37,884 nt of DNA from an uncultured Gammaproteobacteria bacterium (GTDB lineage: Bacteria > Pseudomonadota > Gammaproteobacteria > GCA-001735895): NCBI GenBank assembly GCA_947259305.1, contig CAMYML010000033.1, positions 1 through 37,884 of the forward strand, read 5' to 3'. A program made the position numbers and the translations under genes. Positions within the stretch are counted from its first letter, which is position 1. Each line of letters opens with the position of its first letter. Below are positions 1 to 7,919 of this stretch, one piece after another. A model generated the notes under the pieces. It was not told the origin of the DNA and did not search any database. It worked only from the letters and a program-made list of their open reading frames with translations.

Positions 1-293
1 AAACTCGAGCTGATAGGGGAAGCTCAATACCCTCGGCAATTGCTCATGCATTGCTCTACTACACGCCATCCATGGTGTTAACTGGCTCATGGGTTTGTCG
101 GGCAGGATTTAGTCCACCAGCAACGCCGCGCTCTCGACCATCCTCTGCGCGTCGGCGATATTCTGCCGTATACCTGACCATTCCCGACCCGATAACCTGG
201 CGTTGATTCCACAATATTGCGAGCAGGCGCAGCTCACCAGCGTGGCTAACGGTGTGTAAGAACTAAAGTAAACAGCGCAGTTTTTGCAGAATT
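1..293. other. Left edge, no supported gene
   Basis: No reading frame here is convincing. The only tracked ORF (76 codons, minus strand) overlaps the 3' end of the next gene and has no recognisable domain. Its cysteine-rich middle with CSQYCG could be a relic of a heme or metal protein, but I cannot support that. No clear terminator or repeat was seen. Confidence 0.5.
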
Positions 294-1454
294 TTAATTC
301 GACATCTCTTGCTCGAGGGTCCGTTTGAGCTGCTCCCATTCATCCTTGTATTCATCGTGATAATTGCGCGCCTCCTGTTTCACATCGAAAAGTCGCTGCG
401 ACAGGTTGACGTTAAACACCACGCCGGTTTCGCCATGATTGTCGGTAAAGCCGACCGAATAACCGTCGTATTTGAACAGTAAACCAGCAGTCCAGCCTGA
501 TTCGGCCCGATCGACACGGTCCAGGTAAGCGGCCAGCAGCGAGACACCCCAGGCATCTTCGACCTTGCCATTTTTATCGAAACCGAAGCCCTCGTAACCG
601 AGCATTTCGATGGTTACGGTTACCTCGTATTCATCCTCGGCCTGATCGGCGTAAACCAGGTTGACGTCGGGATGCAGTAACACGATCTTGCTTTTTGGTA
701 ACTGGCGGAAGCCGACCTTGTTACCATCGATGCTGGCTCGTTCATCGCCGGCTTCGAGTACGAAATTATTCGCCCATAGCTCCCAGGGGTACTGGAAGGT
801 TAAATCATCGTAATAACTGTCCCATTTACTGCGACGGTTCTGCGCGGCCTTGAGGGTTTCGCTACGGAAATTTTCGCTGTAAATATCGAGCGCCACATTG
901 GCCAGCATGATCGAGTTGACGATATCGACAATAAACTCGTAGTCGGCATCGCAGTTCTTCGAATCAACGCGCGAGCATTCGGCTCGCGACAATATCGTCT
1001 CAAAATCGACCGCGTCGAATTTCGCTGGCAGGGGTGCGATATTGTCGAGCTTATAATCTTCTTTAATACGGGCTTCGGGGTTTTCTGTGTTATCGATAAT
1101 GCTTTGCTTGAGCTCCTGCAAAGCTATCTGCACCTGCGTCGCGTTTGCGGCCTGCGAGGTATTGCGCTCGATAAATTGCTGCGTCAGATGATCCTGAATC
1201 AATGACAGGGCCTGTAACGCGCGCGTGCGCGCATCGGGGGTGGTCGCCTGCAGCAGCTTGTCGACTTCGACCCCAAGCGTGGTTGTATTGTTTTCGACCT
1301 CGAAACATTGGAGCGAATGCTGGGTCTGGAGCATGTCAAAATAGCTGTTTTGCTGGTAGGGGATCTTGGTGCAATGTTCGTCGGCGAAAGCCGGACTCGT
1401 CACCAGTGCGACGAGCAGGATAAAGAAGCCGTAAGCGGTATTTCTGCAATACAT
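294..1454 (-). CDS. Secreted protein of unknown function
   Basis: Not recognised. The start chosen is the ATG at 1454, seven codons inside the tracked ORF, because GGAGG lies about 7 bases upstream of it. The product is 386 residues. It opens with a clear Sec signal peptide (hydrophobic FFILLVALVTSPAFA, likely cut before DEHC), so it is probably periplasmic or outer-membrane associated. The middle is helical and acidic with two nearby cysteine pairs (residues about 180-190). The last 100 residues alternate aromatic and small residues (WGVSLLAAYLDRV, GWTAGLLFKYDGYSVGF), which resembles beta strands. It lies 26 bases downstream of the hydrolase gene on the same strand, so the two are probably cotranscribed and may act together. 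The function is open. Confidence 0.75.
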   Translation of the reverse strand: MYCRNTAYGFFILLVALVTSPAFADEHCTKIPYQQNSYFDMLQTQHSLQCFEVENNTTTLGVEVDKLLQATTPDARTRALQALSLIQDHLTQQFIERNTSQAANATQVQIALQELKQSIIDNTENPEARIKEDYKLDNIAPLPAKFDAVDFETILSRAECSRVDSKNCDADYEFIVDIVNSIMLANVALDIYSENFRSETLKAAQNRRSKWDSYYDDLTFQYPWELWANNFVLEAGDERASIDGNKVGFRQLPKSKIVLLHPDVNLVYADQAEDEYEVTVTIEMLGYEGFGFDKNGKVEDAWGVSLLAAYLDRVDRAESGWTAGLLFKYDGYSVGFTDNHGETGVVFNVNLSQRLFDVKQEARNYHDEYKDEWEQLKRTLEQEMSN

Positions 1455-1480
1455 GATGGATCCTCCAGGGTGCACAACTA

Positions 1481-2533
1481 CTATGGCAACAGGCTCTTGA
1501 TTGCCAACTGGTAGCTGGCCCAGGCTTTGACCGTGGCGTCGAGGCTCGACTGATCAGTCAGGTGTATGTTTGCAACCGCATCTTTCACCGCGTCAAACTG
1601 ACCGCTGACGGTCAGTTTTTTATGTTCCTGCATCTGCTGGTTGAGTTCGGCATCCTTGATAATGCCCTTGCTGATCAAACTGCGAAACAGCGCGACATGG
1701 GTATGCGGATTCTCCAGGTAGTGCTCAAAATCGTGTGGATTAAAGCCGGTTAAACCGGCAATCTGCAGCGCCTGGTAACTATCCGTTTTGAGGTTGTTCA
1801 AAGGTTGTGCCGCGCCTTTTTTCCAGGCCGGTTTAAAGGTTTTCACCATCGTGAAGGGATCGAGCTTATGCGCCACATTGATGAACTTGCTGCAGCCGAA
1901 AAGACGGCTGTTGTCCTTTAGTCGCGGTCGCACCGCGGAGCTATAAACATTGCTGTCGGCATCTTCGAGTACCTTGCTGACATTGGCAAGGGTCATGTAA
2001 ACATCGGCGACGCCGTGCGCCGTGGACAGGGGAAAGTGATCGGTGGTCAGGTTGGCCTGCAAGACATCGTGCATTACCGCGGTGCCGAGCGAATGGCAGA
2101 TGATCGAGTAAGACGGCACGGTCGAGGTTTCATTGAGTTTGCCGACTAATTGCTCGGAAATATGGCTGATGACCTGGGATTTGATGCCTTTCATGTATCG
2201 ATAAAGCACGACATCGAGGATATGTGTGCTGGCAAATTCCTTGCGCGAGATCTTGCTGGTGAATCCCATTAGAGATGTCAGCAGGTCGCTTTCTATGCCC
2301 GAGGCTTCGAGTATGCCGGTGACCGTGGAGGCATTTTCCTCCCATTTGCGGACATGGCTTTCGAAGACATGGTTGTAGTTGATTTCCTTGAAGACGAAAA
2401 TTGCGTCGAACTTGCGAATCTTCGACACCTTGTAGAGCCGGTACTTTTTCTGGATCAGCTCCTGTACCGGTGCAGACCATCCCGGCACGGTATCACCCAT
2501 TCCGTGAACTAAAAAGATGACATGTTTTGACAT
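1481..2533 (-). CDS. Alpha/beta hydrolase (lipase/esterase-like)
   Basis: A 350-residue protein without signal peptide or membrane segment, so probably cytoplasmic. Near the N-terminus it has the HGMGD loop (IFLVHGMGDTVPGW) that follows strand 1 in alpha/beta hydrolases. Around residue 148 it has CHSLG, a nucleophile elbow in which the first Gly of GxSxG is replaced by Cys. The C-terminal half carries a PHTHVALF segment that could hold the catalytic His; I cannot assign the acid residue firmly. The ATG at 2533 is preceded by AGAGGAAC, a good ribosome site. It is the first gene of a two-gene unit with the secreted protein downstream. The substrate is unknown; a lipid or acyl ester is a guess from the fold only. 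Confidence 0.75.
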   Translation of the reverse strand: MSKHVIFLVHGMGDTVPGWSAPVQELIQKKYRLYKVSKIRKFDAIFVFKEINYNHVFESHVRKWEENASTVTGILEASGIESDLLTSLMGFTSKISRKEFASTHILDVVLYRYMKGIKSQVISHISEQLVGKLNETSTVPSYSIICHSLGTAVMHDVLQANLTTDHFPLSTAHGVADVYMTLANVSKVLEDADSNVYSSAVRPRLKDNSRLFGCSKFINVAHKLDPFTMVKTFKPAWKKGAAQPLNNLKTDSYQALQIAGLTGFNPHDFEHYLENPHTHVALFRSLISKGIIKDAELNQQMQEHKKLTVSGQFDAVKDAVANIHLTDQSSLDATVKAWASYQLAIKSLLP

Positions 2534-2560
2534 GAACTGTTCCTCTTCGATTTAACCCGT

Positions 2561-2619
2561 GTTTGCCGACAATGTGCGCGTAGAATCAAACCGGGGTCTG
2601 CTTCCTGTTTGTCGACAAT
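2561..2619. repeat. Direct repeat upstream of the hydrolase gene
   Basis: GTTTGCCGACAAT (2561-2573) and GTTTGTCGACAAT (2607-2619) match at 12 of 13 bases and lie 46 bases apart, 28-86 bases upstream of the hydrolase start. The spacing is not an exact number of helical turns. They may be paired regulator sites, or chance. Confidence 0.35.
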
Positions 2620-3055
2620 AAGCGAAGGTGATGACGCAATGGACAGTCAGTTCAAGAGGATAAAATACAAATCGATTAAAAAATTCAATGCAGGCCCAGT
2701 GAATCCGAATTGTCTTACCTTCTAAATTATGTATGAACAAAAATAGTAAGGCTATTTGCTGGTCACTGCAACCAACGGATGATCTGGCGCCTATAATATT
2801 TATTCCACAATTATTATCTGTTCCTCCCAATATCCTCACATTACCACTGGCATAAATACAGGTTATTGATTTTTGAACAGGCCATCAGCAAGTTTCGTTA
2901 TTCGATGAAGTGACAATGGATTTGCACAATCTCTCCAGGCGCGCAAGCGCGGTGCGTTTCCTAGAATATTTATATAAAAATCTTAAAATTCAATTATTTA
3001 AATGACACACTTAAATTATTTCTAGATTCGGGTTCCCGTGTAAAACCAAGCAGAT

Positions 3056-3199
3056 GACAACCACTTTGGGCTAGCCGTGATAGCCTTTGGTGTTCCTCTC
3101 CCGCCTTGATTCGTCCAGATCAAGAATGCAGACCACTTTGACCTTCTCGTCTTCAAAGAGCTCGGATCACCTGTCTCAGGGGGAGTAAATTACTTTGGA
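3056..3199. repeat. Spaced ACTTTG motifs, possible insertion-sequence end relic
   Basis: Three related words occur in the same orientation: CAACCACTTTGGG (3059-3070), AGACCACTTTGACC (3130-3143) and TTACTTTGGA (3190-3199). Several spaced copies of a short ACTTTGac-like word recall the multiple terminal repeats of IS21-family elements. No transposase frame remains. The assignment to IS21 is inference. Confidence 0.25.
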
Positions 3200-3281
3200 C
3201 TCTCGAAATGCGGAGATATACTCTCGGACAGTTCTGGCACCGGCAAACGCCGGCAACCAGTGACGCTTGGCGACGAAGGTC

Positions 3282-3300
3282 TAGCGCGAAAAACGCGCTA
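3282..3300. repeat. Perfect 7-bp hairpin with A5 loop
   Basis: TAGCGCG-AAAAA-CGCGCTA is a perfect inverted repeat. No T-run follows on the plus strand, so it is not a standard intrinsic terminator. It sits 65-83 bases before the GTG of the phosphate-transporter-like gene and may lie in its 5' leader. A second weaker stem (CCGGC-AAAC-GCCGG) lies just upstream at about 3241-3254. Confidence 0.5.
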
Positions 3301-3364
3301 CCGATGCATCCGCTGCGAATTGAAAAGGATTTAGCGCAGGCGGGGCTTAACAGGTAGATTAATA

Positions 3365-5185
3365 GTGCTGAAAAAGATCCTGCTTCCTACCATTCTCCTG
3401 CTGCTGGCATATGGTTTCTGGATAAGTTCCGATTTCAAGACCATCGCCGCGGGTATATCCCTGTTTCTGTTCGGCATGCTCTCGCTGGAGGAGGGGTTTC
3501 AGGCCTTTACCGGTGGCACCCTCGAGCGACTGCTGCGACGCACCACATCTTCCACCGGAAAGAGTTTGCTGTTTGGTATCTGCAGTACCACGTTGATGCA
3601 GTCCAGCTCGCTGGTGTCGGTTATTACGATCTCCTTTCTCAGTGCCGGTCTAATCACGCTGACCGCCGGCATCGGCATTATCTTTGGCGCCAACCTGGGG
3701 ACTACCACGGGCGCCTGGCTAATCGCCGGTTTCGGTCTCAAGGTCAATATTGCCGCCTATGCGATGCCGATGCTGGTATTCGGCGTGATCCTGGTATTTC
3801 AGTCCTCGAGGTCACTCAAGGGCATCGGCTACATCCTGGCAGGCCTAGGTTTTCTGTTCCTTGGCATTCACTATATGAAGGAGGGCTTCGAATCCTACAA
3901 GGACACAATCAATCTAGCCGAGTATGCCGTGGCAGGTTATCCAGGCGTGCTGCTGTTTACTACCCTCGGTATCTTTGCCACCGTCGTCATGCAATCGAGC
4001 CATGCGACCCTGGTATTGACGATTACCGCTCTCGCGGCCGGTCAGATTACCTATGAGAACGCCCTGGCATTGGCAATTGGAGCCAACGTCGGCACGACCA
4101 TAACCGCGATCCTGGGAGCCATGAGCGCCAATGAAGCCGGCAAACGCCTGGCCGCTGCGCACCTTGTCTTCAACCTGGTGACCGGCGCGATTGCGATTAT
4201 TTTTATCTACCAACTGGTTGCGCTGGTCAATGGAATGTCGGCCCTGGTAGGGATTGCCGACGATGACTACACGCTGAAACTCGCCGTGTTTCACTCGGTG
4301 TTCAATGTTATAGGCATTGTCGTAATGCTGCCGCTAATCAACCAGCTGGTTAATGCGCTGGAGAAATATATTCCGGAGAAGCGACCCGAAGTGGACCAGC
4401 CCAAATACCTGTCCGATTCGTCAGCGGCATTTCCAGGTACCGCGGTAGAGGCGGTTCGCCTGGAGACCTTGCGAGTTTACGAGGCGGCGCTGCGCATCAT
4501 CATCGACGGGCTCGGGATGAAGGCCGCGGACGTGCTATCTAGCAACAACCTTGAGCAGGTTCTTGGGACACAAAACCGAATTCATCAATTCGATATCGAC
4601 GCGATGTACGAGAGACACATCAAGGGTATATACAGCGCTATCGTCGTTTTCATCAGCGACACGACATTTTCGCGCCGGGAAGAGCAATCAGCTGACCTGC
4701 GGTGGTTGCGGGACGCCAATATTAACCTGGTGGAAGCGGTCAAAGATACCGCTCAATTGCAGGAGAATCTGATTTTCTATACCGGCTCGGAAAACCCGGA
4801 AATGCGGGCTGCCTATAACCGGCTTCGAACGCAGGTAGGATTGATAATCCGCGACCTCGAAGAGATGCGCGCATCCACTGCCGGCGTGATCGACGTATTG
4901 TCGCTGGACGCCCTCAAGCTGTTGGTCGAAGAGGATCAGAGTCGCATTAATCAGACCCTGACTGAACTGATCGGCAAGCGCGCCATCAGCCCGTCAATGG
5001 GATCTTCGTTAATTAATGACAGCGTATTTGCCCACGATATTTGCATGAGTTTGATCAGTGCCGCACAGAACCTGTTTGTTACCGGCGAGCAACATCTGAC
5101 ACAGGCAGCACACGATGTCACACTCGACAAAAGCGATCTTAGCAAAATTGGAACACAGGCCAGTGCGGAAAGCCTGAACAGGTAA
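3365..5185 (+). CDS. Na+/phosphate cotransporter family protein (NptA/PNaS type)
   Basis: An integral membrane protein of 606 residues. It shows the family's inverted duplication: the first half has LMQSSSLVS and GANLGTTTG, the second has VMQSSHATL and GANVGTTITA. These paired QSS motifs are the expected substrate and Na+ binding signature of PNaS (SLC34-like) transporters. About eight to ten membrane segments fill residues 1-330. The C-terminal 250 residues are soluble and helical, in the position of the PhoU-like domain of bacterial members, so the cytoplasmic tail may regulate activity. The start is GTG; no earlier ATG fits and the next Met is inside a membrane helix. Expected role is Na+-driven phosphate movement, though some family members may carry other anions. 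Confidence 0.88.
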   Translation: MLKKILLPTILLLLAYGFWISSDFKTIAAGISLFLFGMLSLEEGFQAFTGGTLERLLRRTTSSTGKSLLFGICSTTLMQSSSLVSVITISFLSAGLITLTAGIGIIFGANLGTTTGAWLIAGFGLKVNIAAYAMPMLVFGVILVFQSSRSLKGIGYILAGLGFLFLGIHYMKEGFESYKDTINLAEYAVAGYPGVLLFTTLGIFATVVMQSSHATLVLTITALAAGQITYENALALAIGANVGTTITAILGAMSANEAGKRLAAAHLVFNLVTGAIAIIFIYQLVALVNGMSALVGIADDDYTLKLAVFHSVFNVIGIVVMLPLINQLVNALEKYIPEKRPEVDQPKYLSDSSAAFPGTAVEAVRLETLRVYEAALRIIIDGLGMKAADVLSSNNLEQVLGTQNRIHQFDIDAMYERHIKGIYSAIVVFISDTTFSRREEQSADLRWLRDANINLVEAVKDTAQLQENLIFYTGSENPEMRAAYNRLRTQVGLIIRDLEEMRASTAGVIDVLSLDALKLLVEEDQSRINQTLTELIGKRAISPSMGSSLINDSVFAHDICMSLISAAQNLFVTGEQHLTQAAHDVTLDKSDLSKIGTQASAESLNR

Positions 5186-5206
5186 CCTCGGAATGGAGAA
5201 ATTTTG

Positions 5207-5455
5207 ATGAAGAGAAAAAAACTGCTGAAGACCCTGTCCAGGCTGCTCGATATGAAAGGGCACAAGCAGCGCGAGCACCGTGACGAATTAAAAGTGCTGC
5301 TTAGAAAGCTCAAGAAAAAGAAAGTTGAACTGGAAGAGCGAGTGCGACTGGAGCAAGACGAACGCAAGCGTACCCGCCTGGACAAGGAACTCGAGATTAT
5401 AAATGCGCAACGCATTAAAGGTTTGAAAACGCTGGAGGAACTAATGCAGGTATAG
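5207..5455 (+). CDS. Small charged coiled-coil protein
   Basis: An 82-residue protein made almost wholly of Lys, Arg, Glu and Leu in heptad-like order (LLRKLKKKKVELEERVRLEQ), so a single long coiled coil is likely. The ATG at 5207 has GGAG 8 bases upstream, better than the TTG one codon earlier. It starts 21 bases after the Na+/phosphate transporter gene and is surely cotranscribed with it. I do not recognise a family. It might bind the helical cytoplasmic tail of the transporter, but that is inference from position. Confidence 0.65.
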   Translation: MKRKKLLKTLSRLLDMKGHKQREHRDELKVLLRKLKKKKVELEERVRLEQDERKRTRLDKELEIINAQRIKGLKTLEELMQV

Positions 5456-5487
5456 CCGCGGCTGCCCGGGCCGACACTTATCAATGC

Positions 5488-6312
5488 CTATTCCAGCAGG
5501 GCGCGAGTCAAAGGTGACTGGGGGTCGGCAAGCCCATCAATGACATTAAAGTGGTGCTGCCCTGGAGCCAGATGAACCGAGGTCTTTACTCCGAATCCTG
5601 TCCAGATATTGGCCAGCAGCTCCGACTGGCGAATATATTCCGGGCGTTCGTCGGCGCCGACCCAGCAAACCAGTTCGACGTTTTCGATGGGCTGGTTAAG
5701 AGCAGCGCTCTCAGCCTCCGCTTCGGCTGCGTCCATGCGAAAATCGTCGTTCATTTGCGTTTTCAGCAAGGGGCGCAAATCGTGCAGACCCGAAATCGAA
5801 ACAACGCGCTCGACGCGCGCCCTGATATCCGGTGCCAGCGGGCTGTCCCGGCAAATCATGCGGGTTACCAGGTGGCCGCCGGCGGAATGCCCCGTCAGTC
5901 TGACCGGGCCGTCAATCATCGCCGCCGCCTTGCTGATAGCCGATCCCATCTGGCGCGAGATTTCGCTGATTGAAACCGTCGGCGCCAGGTCATAGGAGGG
6001 CAACGCCACCGCCCAGCCTCGTTGCATCGCGCCGTTCGCCAGATGCGACCAGACGGATTTGTCGAACGCCCGCCAGTAGCCGCCATGGATAAAGACCACC
6101 AACCCGCGAGGCTGATCTTCCGGGCGAAACAGATCGAGTGTTTGACGTGCGCTTTCGCCGTACGCGACATCGATATCGGCCAGTTGCCTGGTACCCATCG
6201 TTTGACGAAATTCGAGCGCTGCCCGGGCCCAGCGGGACGGAAAATCATCCGCGCCTTCGATATAGGCGCCGTTGGCGTAGGCGTCGTCCCAGTCCTCGAT
6301 TTTTACGCGCAT
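5488..6312 (-). CDS. Alpha/beta hydrolase, kynurenine-formamidase-like
   Basis: A 274-residue cytoplasmic hydrolase with the HGGYW oxyanion motif (VVFIHGGYWRAFDKS), the nucleophile elbow GHSAGGHL, a candidate acid in WVGADERPEY and the terminal His in PGQHHFNVIDG. These fit the HGG-type N-formylkynurenine formamidases, which hydrolyse N-formylkynurenine to kynurenine and formate. The divergent neighbour is kynureninase, 67 bases away, which supports the assignment. It is not of the cyclase-like KynB type found in many bacteria, so no kynB symbol is given. No tryptophan 2,3-dioxygenase is in the window. Another amide or ester substrate remains possible. Confidence 0.75.
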   Translation of the reverse strand: MRVKIEDWDDAYANGAYIEGADDFPSRWARAALEFRQTMGTRQLADIDVAYGESARQTLDLFRPEDQPRGLVVFIHGGYWRAFDKSVWSHLANGAMQRGWAVALPSYDLAPTVSISEISRQMGSAISKAAAMIDGPVRLTGHSAGGHLVTRMICRDSPLAPDIRARVERVVSISGLHDLRPLLKTQMNDDFRMDAAEAEAESAALNQPIENVELVCWVGADERPEYIRQSELLANIWTGFGVKTSVHLAPGQHHFNVIDGLADPQSPLTRALLE

Positions 6313-6325
6313 CGATTGTTGTATT

Positions 6326-6353
6326 TTGTAAGATTGTTAGACTAGCCTTATAC
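6326..6353 (+). promoter_or_regulatory. Candidate sigma-70 promoter for kynureninase
   Basis: TTGTAA (6326-6331) and TTATAC (6348-6353) are separated by 16 bases and would start transcription about 20 bases before the GTG. It lies in the 67-base divergent gap shared with the formamidase-like gene. Motif match only. Confidence 0.3.
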
Positions 6354-6379
6354 CCCGTAATCCCCAGGAATGCATCGTC

Positions 6380-7573
6380 GTGACAGACTTCGCCAAAACC
6401 AAATCGCTGTTCCATTTGCCGCCGGGCCTGGTTTACCTGGACGGCAACTCGCTCGGGCCTTTGCCGAAAGCAGCCGTCGCCAGGGTCGGCAGGACGATGC
6501 AGGAGGAGTGGGGTGACATGCTGATAACCGCCTGGAACCGGGCAGACTGGATGAACCAGCCGTCGCGGGTCGGCGATCGTATCGGCCGGCTGATCGGCGC
6601 GCCGCCTGGCAGCGTGGTGATGGGCGACACGCTATCGATAAAAGTCTACCAGGCGCTGGCTTCTGCGCTCGAGATCAACGCCGAGCGCAACATTATCCTG
6701 TCTGATACCGGCAATTTCCCGACCGATCTCTACATGGCGGAGGGGCTCGTCAAGTCGCTCGATAAAGGGCACGAGCTCAAACTTTGCGAGCCAGGAGAAG
6801 TCGAAAGCTTGCTCAGCGAAGATGTCGCCGTTTTGATGCTCACCGAAGTAGACTACCGCAGCGGTCGCCTGCACGACATGAAGGCGTTGACGGCGAAAGC
6901 CCACGAAATGGGTATTCTGACGATCTGGGATCTGGCTCATTCCGCCGGGGCGTTGCCGGTGGACGTCGGTGGCGCTGAGGTCGATTTTGCAGTTGGCTGC
7001 TCTTATAAATACCTCAATTCCGGTCCGGGCGGCCCGGCCTTTATCTACGTCGCGCCCCGGCTGGCCGACCAGGTGCAACCCGCGCTGTGCGGCTGGCTCG
7101 GCCACGAAGAGCCGTTCGCTTTCGATCTCGCCTACCGCCCCGGCGCGGGCATCGAGCGCATGCGCGTCGGCACGCCACCCATTCTGCAACTTAGCGCGCT
7201 GGAAGCCTCGCTGGATATCTGGGAACTGGTCGATATGAACGACCTGCGCGCACGGTCTATCGAATTATCCGACCTGTTCATCGAGCTCGTCGAGGTCGGC
7301 TGCCCCGAGCTCGAGATGGTCAGTCCGCGTGACGGCAGCCGACGCGGCAGCCAGGTTTCATTTTGTTTCGAGCATGGCTATGCTGCGATGCGGGCGCTGA
7401 TCGACCGGGGACTTATCGGCGATTTTCGCGCGCCCGACATCATGCGTTTCGGAATCACGCCGCTCTATATCGATGCAGACGACGTACGCAAGGCCGCCGC
7501 GATCATCGAGGATGTCATGGGAAACCGACTTTGGGACAGTGCCGAATACTTTGTGCAGTCGGCTGTGACTTGA
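6380..7573 (+). CDS. kynU: Kynureninase
   Basis: A 397-residue PLP enzyme of aminotransferase fold class V. The N-terminus has LDGNSLGPLP, typical of kynureninase. The PLP lysine lies in CSYKYLNSGPGG (about residue 211) and IWDLAHSAGALPVDV holds the aspartate that contacts the pyridine nitrogen. The C-terminal half has MRVGTPPILQLSALEASL and FRAPDIMRFGITPLY, both usual in the family. It cleaves kynurenine to anthranilate and alanine (or 3-hydroxykynurenine to 3-hydroxyanthranilate). The start is GTG, with AGGAA about 10 bases upstream. It is divergent from the formamidase-like hydrolase, which would supply its substrate. Length agrees with the family (about 400-420). Confidence 0.92.
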   Translation: MTDFAKTKSLFHLPPGLVYLDGNSLGPLPKAAVARVGRTMQEEWGDMLITAWNRADWMNQPSRVGDRIGRLIGAPPGSVVMGDTLSIKVYQALASALEINAERNIILSDTGNFPTDLYMAEGLVKSLDKGHELKLCEPGEVESLLSEDVAVLMLTEVDYRSGRLHDMKALTAKAHEMGILTIWDLAHSAGALPVDVGGAEVDFAVGCSYKYLNSGPGGPAFIYVAPRLADQVQPALCGWLGHEEPFAFDLAYRPGAGIERMRVGTPPILQLSALEASLDIWELVDMNDLRARSIELSDLFIELVEVGCPELEMVSPRDGSRRGSQVSFCFEHGYAAMRALIDRGLIGDFRAPDIMRFGITPLYIDADDVRKAAAIIEDVMGNRLWDSAEYFVQSAVT

Positions 7574-7919
7574 TCTCACGAGTAACGAATTCATCAGAAT
7601 TTTAAACAGCAGTGACGTTCGAAGTGTGAAACTTTTGAGAATGCGAGTAGTAGATCACTATAAAATGATAAAAATCAATTATTTATAATACTTATTTAAT
7701 GTATTTTCGCAAAACTAAACGATTGCATTTTTATAATTTTAAAGACGCGTTGAGGTTTCCATGCAGTATTTCAATAATAGACCCTGAAAAATGATTCGAT
7801 ATCTTTCTGTTTGATTCTCGTGTTGATTTTCATTGCACAACATAATGTATACATTAAGGTACGAATAATGCGAATAAGTCAATTTTCAGTAGATGTAAGT
7901 TGCAACTAAACGAGATCAA
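7574..7919. other. AT-rich intergenic region
   Basis: This 346-base gap is clearly AT-richer than its surroundings, especially 7660-7740. It should hold the end of the kynU transcript and the promoter of the downstream dehydrogenase. A short stem AATTC-ATCA-GAATT lies near 7588-7601, too weak to call as a terminator. The perfect palindrome at 7843-7856 is listed separately. No coding frame is supported. Confidence 0.5.
7843..7856. promoter_or_regulatory. Perfect 14-bp palindrome, likely repressor operator
   Basis: TAATGTATACATTA reads the same on both strands. Its core NTGTATACAN is of the kind bound by GntR-family (FCD subgroup) regulators of carboxylic-acid metabolism. It lies 63 bases upstream of the dehydrogenase ATG, in promoter range. 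The regulator gene is not in the window, and assignment to GntR is inference from motif shape. Confidence 0.5.

Larger units (their letters stand above)
2534..3364. other. Long non-coding stretch (831 bases)
   Basis: This stretch separates two divergent transcription units and should hold both promoters. It is more AT-rich in the middle (about 2680-3030). The only tracked ORF (95 codons, minus) has no domain and an unlike-protein composition. It contains a 12/13 direct repeat near 2561-2619, a group of ACTTTG motifs (3056-3199) and a perfect hairpin (3282-3300), listed separately. Confidence 0.55.

Noticed and set aside
109-339. 76-codon minus-strand ORF near the left edge
   Set aside because: It overlaps the end of the secreted-protein gene, has no clear ribosome site and no domain. 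The cysteine-rich middle is not enough to call a gene.
2552-2839. 95-codon minus-strand ORF upstream of the hydrolase
   Set aside because: Composition unlike a folded protein, no domain, and it covers the hydrolase promoter region.
4951-5484. 177-codon minus-strand ORF across the transporter end and coiled-coil gene
   Set aside because: Ser/Arg-rich antisense of the Lys/Glu-rich coiled coil; no ribosome site.
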